A stretch of 64,000 bases of DNA from assembly GCF_014805685.1 (NCBI RefSeq), contig NC_060890.1:19670500-19734499 (forward strand), written 5' to 3'. The notes below the pieces were generated by a model. It was not told where the DNA came from and made no database searches. It saw nothing but the letters and a program-made list of their open reading frames with translations. Both the position numbers and the translations under genes were made by a program. Positions within the stretch are counted from its first letter, which is position 1, and the number at the start of each line of letters is the position of its first letter. This document shows positions 21,099 to 33,004 of this stretch, piece by piece. The DNA is from Silurus meridionalis (lineage: Eukaryota > Chordata > Actinopteri > Siluriformes > Siluridae).

Positions 21099-23745
21099 CC
21101 CAGATTAGCAAAGAATTACACTTACAAATATTGAAATACAATATTCTCCCACATGGATAGAGTTAATGTCCAAGTCTGACCAACCTTCACCAATCTCCCA
21201 TCTATACTGCAGATTTGCACTTTCTAAATGCTGCTGTAATCATGAACATTGCATTCTTTTCAGGACTTTTAATTCACAATATGCACATGTTGAACATCTT
21301 AAACAAAACACTTTACTTGATACACCTGAATGCTGTAATTATTTATAATCGCAGAAGACTTATGAGTCTGGCGCTTCTCATGGTTTTTTCCTCTTTCAAA
21401 TTTTTGCCTCTGGCTCGCTAATTATTGACCTAAATCCAACAAAAAACAGAATAGGTTAACACAATAAACACAGTAGGGCAACAAAGAAATATCAAGAGGT
21501 TCAAATGTTTGAAATTAGCAAACAATAAGTAAAAATATGCTATTCATTGCCATAGGAGCCATAACATTATCACTATGGCAGTAGAATATTTGGGAACTTT
21601 GTGATGCCTCAAAGAAATCAAGTATCTGTAGTAAATTGGAAACACCCTGAATACAAATGGGCATTTATTTTTTACATATACATTGAATTTATATATATTT
21701 AGATTTGCATATACATACATTACATCCCCTGCCTCTTGTATAATTGTGTTCTATCTTGTTTAATTGGCTCCTGTGATTTGTGTGATATAAGAACACATGC
21801 ATGCAGTGTGTTTATTAGAAATGGTCATTCCCATTTCTTGCAACAATTTTGCACATGAACTGTTTCTCACATATAAAACCCCATTTAATAACATTTAGGG
21901 TGGTTCTGGAATGAGGCCAATTAAGAAGCTTGTGTTTAACTAGAGAAAAGTCAATAGACCTGATCTATCTGCTTAGACACACTGATAGAGTGCTGATAAG
22001 GAGATAAAGCATGCATGTTCTGAATGGTGTGAGAGAGAAAGGGCAGCTATTTAAATAAAAATGTGGAAAAACATGAAGTATGATTTTTCCATGATGTGTG
22101 GGAGAGTGTATGTGTGCGTGTGTGTGTGTCTGTAACAGTGCGTGAACTTGGCTCAGCTGAAGAACACATGAGTGGCGGTGTCTATCCACAGCCTCATGTT
22201 TCACAGTGACCTCCACTTCCTGTGGCGAGAGCAGAGGCTCGCGGTGAGTGGCAGCTCTGGTGAAATTCTCTTCCTTAAATGCCGGAGTTATGAAGAGGTG
22301 CTGCCGTGTTAAACATCTGCTCCATCCATTACTGCAGCCGAGAGAGAGAGAAAGAGGGAGAGAAAAAAAGACGTCGATAAATCTCAGGCCTCTGGTGGGG
22401 AGACATTTTCCGAAAGCTCTCGTCCTCCACTGTTTTCTATCTCTCATTGCTTTCCTTCTTCATCATCAAGAGCTGGTTGTAGAAAACACACTGTTAATGA
22501 CAGGACTGAGAATAACAAATTCAGTTTTATGCACTCGGTACGGCAACTGAATGAGAATACAGCATCTCAATCTGGAAGGCCGAATGCGAACCGTATTTCG
22601 AACGCACAATTCCTTGAAAAACGAAGAACGTTCCATTAAATCTCATGTAATAAAATTAACATCTGACATCAGAATGACTTTATACACTTCATAGTGGAGA
22701 TGGCGACACATTAAAAGTAAGAGTCACTTTGACAAGTCAGACATGCCAACTAAAAGATACAGGATGCAAATAAACGTGTTCAATATTTCATATTAACTAG
22801 AATATTCATTTACTAAAGCACATTCATTTTCCTTCTGCATAATGACGCACTCAAATCCAATATGGAGACGGTGCTTTCCGACTTCTGAAAAATTCACATA
22901 TTTGCATCAATTTTTTAGGAAGGGGTTTATATCTAATGAATTTAGATTTAATTTGGCATGGCATAAAATCCATTTGTACCGCTTTTAATTAAGAATGCAA
23001 TCCATGCAATTAGAATTATGAGCAGAGCCTTCATCAGGAGGTCCTGAGAGGACCCCAGTCGGAAAAATTATGTTAATGCTTTACACTGAAAACACTTTGC
23101 ATGAAGCAGATTTTTTTCCACCTTCTCTTTCTGTCTCTTCTCCAGTTAAGAGGAAGGCCCTCAACAAAGGCTTGTTTTTAAGCCGCTTTTCGGGAGCATG
23201 TTTATTCTTTTTGTTTGCAGGAGATGGCTTAAAGGAGCGTACGCCAGCTGTGTTTATGGATGCAGCTTTGGTGAGTGACGATAATGTGACTGCTTTAAGT
23301 GTTGCCCCGACAAAATGCAGCAATCTGCAGCACGACATGGTGTTGTTTGTAAATCACTAAGCATCTTGTCAAGACCGGATTGTGTTTTTTTTTTATGTCA
23401 AGCTGGGTTGATGATAAATCTTTAAAGAGAAAGAGAAATGACGGTGCAATTTATGTCATTATGACCCAGAATGCTTGTTTGTAGTGCTCTATTTATATCT
23501 AAGATTGGGCTTTCAGAGATACTCTAGGGTGTTTGATACAAATGCTTGAATAAGCTAAATGTGTGTGGGGAAAAAAGATGCTTTGTACAGCTTTAGCCAG
23601 CGGCCCAACTTAACCCTGTTTATGACCTTGAAGTTATTTTTAATGGATATAAACAAACAAAATGGAATTAAAAACAAATGGGGTTTATTGTGCGCTTGAT
23701 GCTGGCAATGTGGAATCAATCCTCTAGTTTTGTTATACATTTTAT
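21099..23745. other. Complex block, candidate regulatory DNA
   Basis: The most complex parts are 22200-22560, 22850-23070 (TTGGCATGGCATAAAATCC, TTTTAATTAAGAATGCAATC) and 23200-23350. Long frames exist on both strands over the same bases (a 160-codon minus frame at 21965-22447, a 100-codon plus frame at 22248-22550, and mirrored frames at 23070-23360), none with a known domain. A small GT array lies near 22103-22130. No transposon is recognised in this 2.6 kb. Confidence 0.32.
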
Positions 23746-23757
23746 ATATATATGATG

Positions 23758-23761
<4 letters not shown>

Positions 23762-23838
<77 letters not shown>
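23762..23838. repeat. (TA)n microsatellite
   Basis: Pure TA array of about 77 bp, directly abutting the first copy of the 248-bp duplicated segment. Confidence 0.92.
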
Positions 23839-23842
<4 letters not shown>

Positions 23843-24078
23843 AAAGAGACAGTATTGTGCCTTTAAAATTAATACTGTTAATTGTTTTGAATATTGTAAT
23901 ATTATGCCTAATAAATATGTTTGGGGTAAATTTTATTTGCTGTAAAGAATTTATCTGATTTTAAGTCAATTTATTCTCTGGAGCTTCCCGTGGTAAAATA
24001 TTCATCAGACTTATCTTAGATGAGATCATCAAGTAAACCCATGGGTAACATAAAGACAGTATTAAGAATAACTTACAG

Positions 24079-24083
<5 letters not shown>
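23836..24083 (+). repeat. Duplicated segment, copy A
   Basis: Runs from TATGTCCAAAGAGACAG to ACTTACAGTATCT. It aligns along its whole length with 25955-26203, with scattered substitutions and a few 1-3 base gaps. The second half is nearly unchanged (TCTCTGGAGCTTCCCGTGGT, TATTCATCAGACTTATCTTA, GTAAACCCATGGGTAACATA). It is non-coding in all frames. It lies between a TA array and a TCTA array. Confidence 0.92.

Positions 24084-24177
<94 letters not shown>
24079..24177. repeat. (TCTA)n microsatellite
   Basis: Uninterrupted tetranucleotide array, about 25 units. It begins at the end of duplicated segment A. Confidence 0.95.
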
Positions 24178-24240
24178 TGTCGTTTTATGTAATTATTATT
24201 TTGGTTTTCATATCAGTATCTGTTTACAAAAAGAAAAAAG

Positions 24241-24566
24241 GTGCTTTTATTTACATTCACCCATAAAACTATTGAGACATTTCCCTTCACTACTGTAGGA
24301 GACCCAAACCTGCTTCAGCATGACAATGCTCCTGTGCACAAAGCGATCTCCATGAAGATATGCATTACATGGGTTGGAGTGAAAGATCTTCAGTGGCCTG
24401 CAAGCATGACCTCACCCCTGTTGAACAACTTTTGGATGAATTGTAATGCTGACTGAACCCTAGACTTTCTCACTCTACATCAGTGCATGAGTTACTAATC
24501 GCCTTCGTATTTAAGGATGAATTAGCACAAATCTCCACAACCAAACTTAAAAATCTAGTGAATATA
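24241..24566 (+). mobile_element. Tc1-like transposon remnant
   Basis: Same family as 785-1270. The readable frame LLQHDNAPVHKAISMK at about 24308-24356 carries the second catalytic Asp motif (HDNAPVH). It then degrades through the WVGV block, and the NPIEHLW block has become LLNNFW, so the catalytic Glu is lost. Both element ends are missing; the right side runs into a piece of another element at 24568. Confidence 0.78.
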
Positions 24567-24567
24567 C

Positions 24568-24690
24568 ACAGATCAGGTATAATATTGTGGTCACCAGCCT
24601 AATATTGTGTTGGTCCCCCTTTTGCTGCCGAAAGAGTCCTGACCCACCAGGCATTAACAGCATTAACTACTTCTTAACTAAATAAATTTC
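24568..24690. mobile_element. End fragment of a different Tc1-like family
   Basis: AGATCAGGTATAATATTGTG followed by GTCACCAGCCTAATATTGTG and TTGGTCCCCCTTTTGCTGCC is the terminal and subterminal part of a teleost Tc1-like family with ATCAGGCATAA-type ends. About 120 bp survive. A coding remnant probably of the same family is at 53745-54060. Confidence 0.6.
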
Positions 24691-25954
24691 ACGTCACTAA
24701 CTCACCTGAATCAGATTGTCTTGTAACGCACTTGTATGTAAATCTCACCTTTTTGTAGTTGTTAGTTTAACCCAGGTTTTCCTGTTTATGATTCAGTTTT
24801 ATGCTATTTTGTGTTTTGTTTTGGTTTTGTATATTTTAAATTAACCATATTTGCATCCACTTATTCTTATTTAACATGACACTATTTAAGAAAAAATATT
24901 GTATTAATATAATTAAGATCTGTATGATTATGGTCTCAGTTACAATTCTTAAATGTGATAAACAGTTGCGCATTATATTTATTATTTATTTTTTATGTTA
25001 TCTAGCTAGCTATATTCTTGAAATATTACATTGAATTTCTCAGTACTATATTCAAGTGCTAATGGGAAATTGTTTTCAGAATTAGTGGAACCAGCTGTAA
25101 AGGTCACATTGATGATAATAGCTACACAATACTAATGATATAATAGGGAGAGCATTTGGACAGTAGAAAAACAAATTTTTATCATGTTAATTTAAGCCCT
25201 GTGTAATTAGTCTAAATGACAATATAATGGTAGAATTCTTCACGTTTATGTTAGCTGTTTCATTCTTTTCAAATTGGATAGAATGTGGCTAAGGTCTACT
25301 AAAAAACCTGAAAGAGCTGTTTGCTGACACCATATGTTAAGAACTTTGGAAGGAACATTAATAAGAGGTTGTGGGAGCACACCTAGTGCTGATAAAGCAC
25401 TTTCCTGAACCCTGCTAAGCTCATCTCCACCATAGGCTAATCCTCTCAGTATGACAACAGGCCATTTTTCCCTCCATTTCGCCACTGCTCTGTAGGTGGC
25501 TTCTAACTTTTGAGTCATTGCATTAATGGGAATGGCATCTGGATCCCCCTTCTGGTTCTGGCATACTTTTAACGGCCACACTAAACTAACACATGAAAAG
25601 TAATCCTGTTTCCATTAGCATAGTTTTAGTAACACACATGCAGGTTTGAGACCACAGTGCTCTTCTCTTAAACATACACTGTGGTGTCTTTTACATCATG
25701 TGTTCAAAGCTGATTGAATAAACAGGCTATAGCTCGCCGCTGACACAGGTCTAATAAAGGATTTTAAATTGAAACATGCACTGTTTGATTTTGGAAAGCT
25801 GTCAGATGCATTGTGACAAAGTCTTGTGTTTAAAGCATTATAATTAGAAATGTGAATTACGCATGTGTGTTCTTAGACATTCACTTGTGCAAACTGAGAT
25901 CATCTCTAAGTCATTATTTTACTGTAGTATCTCACTTCGGAGCAGTATGTTGAG
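24691..25954. other. Non-coding gap with one unexplained open frame
   Basis: A 111-codon minus frame at 25246-25581 has an unusually even amino-acid composition for background, but no recognisable domain, no clear splice context and no partner exon. The rest is AT-rich. No transposon is recognised. Confidence 0.3.
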
Positions 25955-26203
25955 TATGTCCAAAGAGACAGTATTGTGTTTTTAAAATAAATACTGTTCA
26001 TTGTTGTCAATATTGTAATAGCTTGCTTAATAAATATGTTTAGGGGTAAAGTTGATTTGATGTAAAGAATTTATCTGTACAAGTCAATTTATTCTCTGGA
26101 GCTTCCCGTGGTAAAATATTCATCAGACTTATCTTAGATGACATCATCATGTAAACCCATGGGTAACATAAAGAAGGTATTAAGAATGACCTACAGTATC
26201 TCT
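25955..26203 (+). repeat. Duplicated segment, copy B
   Basis: Partner of 23836-24083, in direct orientation about 2.1 kb downstream. The left half is more diverged than the right half. Here the segment is not followed immediately by the TCTA array; 65 bp of unique sequence separate it from the TCTG/TCTA array at 26269. Confidence 0.92.
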
Positions 26204-26267
26204 GGCATAAAAGACAATAATTCCATTTTGGATTTTGTAAAATGAAGAATGATTGAATACAATAGTG

Positions 26268-26268
<1 letters not shown>

Positions 26269-26365
<97 letters not shown>

Positions 26366-26386
26366 TCATCTATCTATCTATCTATC

Positions 26387-26452
<66 letters not shown>

Positions 26453-26453
26453 T
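26269..26453. repeat. Compound (TCTG)n(TCTA)n microsatellite
   Basis: TCTG units run to about 26314, then TCTA units to 26453 with two short interruptions (ATTCATC and ATCATC). About 185 bp in total. Likely highly polymorphic. Confidence 0.95.
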
Positions 26454-27232
26454 TCCCATAATCATACATAAAGTAACCCAACCACAACCTTGACCAGGCA
26501 GGTACTAAGGATAAATAAATGAATAGTTTTAAGGATTTCTGCAGTTAATCATGTTAATGATTTGTTTTGCTGCATCCCATATCCTGATATACCATATGCA
26601 GATCCTGCTGACCTCTAACTCAACAAAAGTATCACATTTATTGTTTAATCCAAACAATATATGCTTTTCTCTTGCCAAATAGTAATTGTGGCAGATGGCC
26701 CAGATTTATTTAGTTTATTTTTTCCATATATAAAATGTAATTATAGAGTAATCAATGGCATTATTGTTTACTATAAATCAATATTATGAAAGAAATAAAT
26801 CCGAAAAAGAAAAATCAGCCTGGTCATGTCAATGAGCATGAAAGATGTCAATAATCCGTTGGTTTTTCCTAACAGGGATGTCGGGTTTGACCTGGATTGA
26901 TAGCCATGATGCATAATTCCGATCTTAAAATCCCACTCCCTGCTTCCATATGATAAATGTCAACAAAAGGATTATGGTTGGTGGTGGTTGAGGTGGAGGG
27001 GGAGACTATGTCTGTTCAGGAAGGCCATCACAAACAGTGTCCCCATGAGAGTGATAATACTTTACAGACAAGTGTAAAAGATTTACAGTGCATGAACATC
27101 CAGCGTCATTTCTTTGCACTTTTTATTTGGATCCAATTGAAACGTTTTTGAATACATTTTGCTCTAATGAAATACTTCAGCTAGCTGTTACTTTAGGAAA
27201 TGACCTCACAATTTATTCCCCACTGTGTGTAA

Positions 27233-27288
<56 letters not shown>

Positions 27289-28560
27289 TCTCGGGGTGTT
27301 TTAAAATGACTGTGGTGGCACTGCCACTTGGGAAACACAGTCCCATATTGATTGTGGATTGGACAAATAGTTCATTTTATCAACCCTGACTATCCTCATC
27401 CCTCTACATGCTAAATAATGAATAAGCCCATCCGTCATTGCTTCAAGGTATTTATTGCTGCTGTCCCTTAGCCTACATAAACCTGCCCAGGCTCTGGATT
27501 CAGCTTGCCAGGAAAATTGCACCTAGTGTCCCATGAAGATTAGTACTTAGAGGGAGCATGACGTCTAGTAAAGACGCTTAGTCATTGATTTCAGTGACAT
27601 TTAATCCCTGGTCCCTAGTGATCCTACTTCGTTTGCATTTGTTTATTGTTGGATACAGTGGTTATTTAGTATCAAAGTTTAATAAACCATTTCATTCCCA
27701 TTTGAAATAAATAAAAGTCAGCTACTGCACGTTGCTAGACTACTGCATTGCAAATTACCTATTAGACTTATTTTATGTATGAATTTCTAGAATCAATACA
27801 TTCTTATGTTCACATGGCACCGAAATTCTTCAACATATTTTCAACAGATCCATTATTAATCCCCACTCAGACTTAATGGACATGAAAGCATAAAGACATG
27901 GATCTATGCTACAGAAGTAAATTATTTCACTGACCAATATCTAAAATTGTATGGGACCTAAAAACAAATTGGTTTCAACTTGAATATTTAATAGAAAGAT
28001 GTGTTGTTTAGATATTTAAAAGATAACCACCCCCAGCATCACCGGACTGCCACATTCGCCTCATTTCCCCTCCCTTCTTACTCCATTAGAATGAGTAAAT
28101 TATAGATTTCTCCTGGATTCTGAGCATTAGACCATGAGCATGAGTAAGTTGAAATGGCACCGCATACATTATAGAAGGGGTAAAAAAAAAGATTAATGGT
28201 GGTGTTTGCTGGTACCATTCGTGAGATACAAGTGTTTTTGGGCAGCATCTCTGGCTTCAAGCACAAACCTCATGGTGTGCAAAGTTAGACGAACAAATAT
28301 TTCCAAATGTTCAGCATTAGTGGAAATATTGAAGGTAAGTAATTATACATTGTCCAAGGGCACATTAATGCTGTCATTTTTAATGTTGCAGTTTGATATG
28401 CATAATTACACTTTATGCATGAAATGCCTCAAAAAACATAATTTGTAAAATAAAGGAATGTCTTGTAAACTGGTTTGAGAACAAGTCGAATTATGTTCAG
28501 TTTTAGCTTAGTGATTCTCAAAAAAATCATTTTTTTTTACCACCTTTATGTGTAAAACAG
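26454..28560. other. Gap block; 26830-27220 and 27310-27600 complex
   Basis: The two complex parts flank a GT array and contain words such as TGATGCATAATTCC and CATTTAATCCCTGGTCCC. Short frames occur on both strands without domains. 27600-28560 is AT-rich with nothing recognised, apart from a compositionally balanced piece at 28030-28320. Confidence 0.32.
27234..27287. repeat. (GT)n microsatellite
   Basis: Pure GT array of about 54 bp. Confidence 0.93.
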
Positions 28561-28561
28561 G

Positions 28562-28573
28562 TCTCTCTCTCTC

Positions 28574-28600
<27 letters not shown>
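28562..28600. repeat. Compound (CT)n(GT)n microsatellite
   Basis: CT units to 28574 followed by GT units to 28600. Confidence 0.9.
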
Positions 28601-28605
<5 letters not shown>

Positions 28606-28816
28606 AAACTGAAACTATACAAATCTTCCACCTCTACTCCTCAAATGTGTTTTATTAATGTGTTATATTAATTGGATAACTGTTTTAGCAATGATCTACA
28701 AGCAATAAATAAGTAATATTTATATGTAAAATACTTGAAAAGTACCTGAAATGTTTGTCTTGTTGTGAAGTCCAGTCAAAACATGTTAAAAGTGAAGCTC
28801 TTCCCAGTATCATACT

Positions 28817-29037
28817 AAAAACTTTCTTTCGGCTTCCATCCACATGTTTGATTTGGTGGATGTTTTTACAGTGGATACCCTTCCTAACGCAACCCTCCCC
28901 ATTTATCCGGGCTTGGGACCAGCACTAAGGCTTGTGCAACCCTAATAGCTGGGGTTGGTTCCCTGACCGGGAATCGAACCCGGGCCACAGCGGTGAGAGC
29001 GCCGCATCCTAACCACTAGACCACCAGGGAACCTATG
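28817..29037 (-). mobile_element. tRNA-Glu-derived SINE with perfect 13-bp target-site duplication
   Basis: Minus-oriented partner of the SINE at 16882-17125. Its tRNA-like head at about 28960-29031 keeps complementary acceptor (TCCCTGG/TCAGGGA) and T-arm stems, CTC at the anticodon position and both pol III boxes. It differs from a working tRNA-Glu-CTC, as known across vertebrates, at only about three positions. The 3' end (CTTTCTTTCGGCTTCC on the plus strand) is the LINE-like tail. Flanks at 28804-28816 and 29038-29050 are both CCAGTATCATACT. A tRNA finder may report the head as a real tRNA gene; the attached body and duplication show it is a SINE. Confidence 0.93.
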
Positions 29038-29146
29038 CCAGTATCATACTCATACCATTCAATTAGAATTGTGTCCTTTTTGCATTTGTACATACCACTT
29101 GAAATATTCATTGAGTTTTTGCTTTTCATACATCATTACATTTTGT

Positions 29147-29482
29147 AAAGTGGTCCGCCAGGAAGTCAAGGGGTTAAGTTCTAAGACCCCCAGCAAGTTC
29201 CGAAAATCTGCAAATTTTGAACGCACCCCCACAGCCACAATAGTACCTTAGCAAATTTATGTCACTTTAATACAATAATGTGTTTTAAATATTTGTATAG
29301 AATTTGTCAGTAAATACATACTTTAAAATGTTATTTCTAACATTCCTGGACATTCGGTCACCCCTACGGATTCCAGCCAATTTTAAGATAATACGCAACT
29401 TGCTGTTAACTAGATTCCAAATGAGAACCCGTGAATTCTAGAGCCGCGAATTCCGAATCGCAAATTATCTGGTGTTGACTGT
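29147..29482. mobile_element. Tigger-like MITE, about 336 bp
   Basis: The left part reads GGTTAAGTTCTAAGACCCCC AGCAAGTTCCGAAAATCTGC. The right part, in reverse complement, reads CAGTCAACACCAGATAATTT GCGATTCGGAATTCGCGG. Both show the CG-rich 'ttccgaaaatctgcaaa' style of subterminal repeats seen in vertebrate pogo/Tigger derivatives. The middle is AT-rich and non-coding. The ends do not match well, so the limits are approximate. Confidence 0.5.
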
Positions 29483-29551
29483 ACTTCTCTTTTGCACCTC
29501 GAAAAATATATGACTATTTTTTTTAAATGCCACCTTATTTAATATGTTTTC

Positions 29552-30067
29552 TAGGGCTGCCAAAATGAACACGTTAATAATGCGTTAACGCAAATGAATT
29601 TTAGCTGCACAAATTTTATTAACGCATGATTTATGCAACATGTATTTCTGTTAGACCATTTTTTATTAAAAACATATATAAGTTAATATAATAGAGGCAA
29701 AATTTAAATATTCAACGCAACACACATTTATTCACGACGTCATTTTAATCACTACACATTTCTTTTACTGATGTGCCAAGTCTCAATTCAAGCGCCAAAA
29801 TCTGCCATGATCCACACATCCGGCAATTAAAAACATCCGTGTGGAAACATAAAAAAAGTTCAGTTTGGTGTCCTGAAGATTTCCGTAATTTAAAACACCA
29901 TAATTTCTTTAAAACATTTAAAAGAATATTTTGTCTTTATGCTCTATGTTGAATATGGTTTAACTAATAATAAATACATTTGCATAAAGCATTAATTTCA
30001 GGTAATTTTAGAACAGATAAAAATGTTGCGATTAATCACAAGTTAAGTTCATTGATTTCTGGCCCTA
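29552..30067. mobile_element. hAT-like MITE, about 516 bp
   Basis: The left end is TAGGGCTGCCAAAATGAAC and the right end in reverse complement is TAGGGCCAGAAATCAATGAAC. These imperfect inverted ends fit hAT elements. Subterminal GTTAATAATGCGTTAACGCA and GCGATTAATCACAAGTTAA resemble the 'gcgttaacgc/gcgattaatcgcg' motifs of a common teleost hAT family. The flanking 8-mers (ATGTTTTC and ATTTTTTT) are only partly alike. The interior is non-coding. Part of it recurs at 47541-47728. Confidence 0.72.
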
Positions 30068-30698
30068 ATTTTTTTTTTATATCTTCCCTTACTTTTTTAT
30101 TTATAGTTCCTTTTATCTAATGCACAAATTTTTGATTGGACAATAGGGTTTACATTTCACAGCAAGTTGTATTCTGCATATAACTATGTTAATGACAAAT
30201 GTTAATAGTACAAGTTAATAGTATACATAAAAAATATGCACTAAGGACCAAAAAAATTGTCAAATATAACATTACTATTTATAGTTCTGAACATTTGTTT
30301 GTACAGTTCTGACAACATGATGTCATAATGACTGAATCTGTTTGAGACACATTTCAGAAAATTATGCTGCACACAGTATCATGAACAAGGCCAAGTATTA
30401 TGGAGATGTTGAGCTCTGAAAGCGAGGATATATTTTTTTTCTCCAGCGTAATAATGGCAGCTGAACATGGCCAGGCATTTCTATGATGCTGAAAATGGCA
30501 CAGAGTGAACCCAGACCCAGCCAAGGGAATTGGAAAGCAGGAGTGAGCTGGCGAGTCCACGTCTTTCCTCCACTTTGCAGAGTTTGTGTTGAAACGAGCC
30601 GAGGAAGTGAGCGGGTGAAAGTGGAGTCCATTAATTCTGGGCCAGGAGAAGTCAAGAGTGGAAGGTTTGCCACTGCCTTGCACACTGACTCCCTCCCT

Positions 30699-30750
<52 letters not shown>

Positions 30751-32282
30751 CTCTTCCTACCACCAGAATCTCAAAACCATCATTCATACATTCAGAACGG
30801 CATCAACATCCACACTACTGGCCATGGGGCAGTGAGTCTGTGTGTGCATGTGTGTCTTGGTATATGTGTATGTATAGGGGCAAGTAAACAAGCACTCACC
30901 CTTCCCCTTCTCTTGGGACCCTTGCCATATAATCTCAGAATTAATTCTATTTGGAAGAGTTAAAATAAGAAAGGTTAGGTGTCGGTGTATGGGAGCTTCA
31001 CTTCTTTGCTAATGAACACATACCTTTCCTTCCTCACCATGTCCTTGGACTGTCATCTGCAACCTTTTGAAGCTGTATCTGATTATCCAGGCAGCAATTA
31101 ATCATAATTAAGCCAGACTTGCAGTCTTGGAGCAGTGGAGGGAAGGTAGCCATGGACCTGGCATGCGTTCTGATCAGCTCCTGGCGTGTCTTTTTTTTTG
31201 GTGGCTACCACAAGCACTTCCATTTAAACACTGGGGTGGAAGGAGGTAGGGGATGGGGTAGAGGGTGAAGGTGATGTATGTAATGTATTGGCTGATGATG
31301 CTTGGACAGGTCTGCTGTGATTCTGTGTTTTCTCATCACCTCTTAGGGGCTCCCTGTTTTGTTACAGAGTAAAATCTAGACTTAAAAAATAAGTGTAGTT
31401 AAACATAAGTTCATCTTTTATGTTGCACCACTACCTAAGCACTAGGATTCTCTTTGTTTTCCGACAGGAAACGCACCAAGAATTACACACAGCCCTGCCA
31501 AGTTATATGAACATAATAAGTTGGCTGATGACTGAAGTTTGTTTTATGATTCCACTTTATGTATTGCATTTGGGTTCCGTGCTGCACAAATGGAGGTCTA
31601 AATTGCTGAGGATTGTTTACAGTTATGAAAAATTATGTAGATCATAACAGTCTGGAGGACTCAGCCAAACCAAACAGCGCATAATCTTGCAGCCAAGATA
31701 TGATAGTTAAATATTATAGCATGTAATACATAGCTGCAAAAGGCACAAGGTTAAGATGCGTGTATCGGTGCTCTTCCTTTTTGCAAATTCTCTCATGTGA
31801 TTTCCAGATGGTTTGTGTTTTCCTGGTCAAAAGGTTTCAGAGTGGAGGTCTGGCTGCCTGGCCCTTTGCTAATATATATTTCTTTCTTTTTCGCAGGCAG
31901 TTTATTATTAGAATGTGCTTTCATTGCATCAGTAGGATGGAGAGTGATGTTTGTGCATGCATGTATATGTGCATATGAGTGTGTGTGTTGTTGAAGATGG
32001 AGCAGAGATTAATGTATGGGTCAGCTGTATCCATGGTCCCTTAGGGCTGAGACTGAAACCTTGCCAGACCCTGACAGAGGTCAGTTGGGCTGTTATCCTT
32101 CTATATTCCTCTTTTACTCTCTCCACCTCAAGCAACAAAACGGTCACAGTTTTCTGATTGCAATATTTTCCAAACAGTTCCTTATCAGCCTCCACTTGAC
32201 TTGGGTCATGAGTAATGTTAATCTCTGTTTTTGATTGAAAAGTATACAGCATACTGTATGATATACTCTCAGTGACTACAAT
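30068..32282. other. Gap block; 30960-31205 complex, candidate regulatory
   Basis: 30350-30680 and 30960-31205 are balanced and non-repetitive. The latter contains GCAGCAATTAATCATAATTA followed by AGCCAGACTTGCAGTC, with clustered homeodomain-like words. 31380-32280 has mirrored short frames without domains. No transposon is recognised except that a Tc1 remnant starts at 32283. Confidence 0.33.
30690..30752. repeat. (CCCT)n/(CT)n microsatellite
   Basis: CCCT units pass into a CT array, ending CTTTCTTTCTCTTCC. It keeps frames open on both strands artificially. Confidence 0.92.
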
Positions 32283-32690
32283 ATATCGACAAAAGTATTC
32301 AGATATCAGCCTTTTCCAGCCATATGTTCTTCTACAAATTTGGAGGTGCACAATTGCATATGATGTCTTTGGATGTCAGAGCATAAAATTTTCTCTTCAC
32401 CTGAACTAAGAGTCCCAAAATTGTTCCAGCATGACAATGCCTCTTTGCACAAAGCCAGCTCCATGAGGATATGGTTGGAGTGGAATGTCTTGAGTAGCCT
32501 TCTATAGAGTTCTGACCTCAACCCTAATGAACACCTTTGAATGAATTGGAATGCTGACTCCACTCCAGGCCTCCATTCGTTTACATCGGGAATTGATAGA
32601 ACTGCATAAAATGTAGATAAATGTAGTTCCGATCTGTTGACACATGTATTTGTTATTAATATTAATAAGTGTACATCTTTCTCAGCTGTC
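32283..32690 (+). mobile_element. Tc1-like transposon remnant
   Basis: Begins with the terminal motif CGACAAAAGTATTCAGATA and continues through AAATTGTTCCAGCATGACAA to CTCTTTGCACAAAGCCAGCT (the HDNA..HKA block) and GACCTCAACCCTAATGAACA (DLNPNEH, where the E position is kept but the isoleucine is changed). The right terminal repeat is lost. Same family as 785-1270. Frames are broken by many changes. Confidence 0.78.
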
Positions 32691-32722
32691 ATCTGAACAG
32701 AATGTGTAATTGCTTTCCTCTA

Positions 32723-32725
<3 letters not shown>

Positions 32726-32768
<43 letters not shown>
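32726..32768. repeat. (GAT)n microsatellite
   Basis: Trinucleotide array of about 14 units. On the minus strand it gives an artificial poly-Ser frame. Confidence 0.93.
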
Positions 32769-33004
32769 AGTGCAGGAGCATCATACACAATTTGACAGCC
32801 AGTATATACCATTTGGGCATGTTTGTTTTCCTTTGGGGTGCCACAGTTTAATATGTGAAAACATTTGAGAAAGAAGTCAGCTATTGGCAGAAAGAAATTT
32901 GGCAAGAACTTACTTTACTTACTGCAATATTTATTTTTTTCTTCCTCAAAAACACCACACACTGTATATGGACTGTATCTGGATAAGCAATGTTCTCTGT
33001 GCCT

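Noticed and set aside
21965..22447. 160-codon minus-strand frame, the longest in the window
   Set aside because: It crosses a CT/GA-rich patch and a GT array that keep it open, overlaps another open frame on the opposite strand, and shows no domain.
23730..23958. Frames of alternating Ile-Tyr
   Set aside because: Direct translation of a TA microsatellite; the same applies near 37.5, 43.9 and 47.7 kb.
25246..25581. 111-codon minus-strand open frame with even composition
   Set aside because: No recognisable domain, no convincing splice sites and no adjacent partner exon. At this length such frames arise by chance in 64 kb.
26249..26471. Frames of Leu-Ser-Ile-Tyr or Val-Cys repeats
   Set aside because: Translation of TCTG/TCTA arrays; likewise at 24.0, 39.9 and 43.0 kb.
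28960..29031. Minus-strand tRNA-Glu-CTC gene
   Set aside because: The tRNA-like part is joined to a SINE body and lies within a perfect target-site duplication, so it is a SINE head rather than a tRNA locus.
30398..30887. Overlapping 101-134 codon frames on both strands
   Set aside because: They are held open by the CCCT/CT array at 30690-30752; the translated part is poly-Ser/Leu or Arg/Glu repeats.
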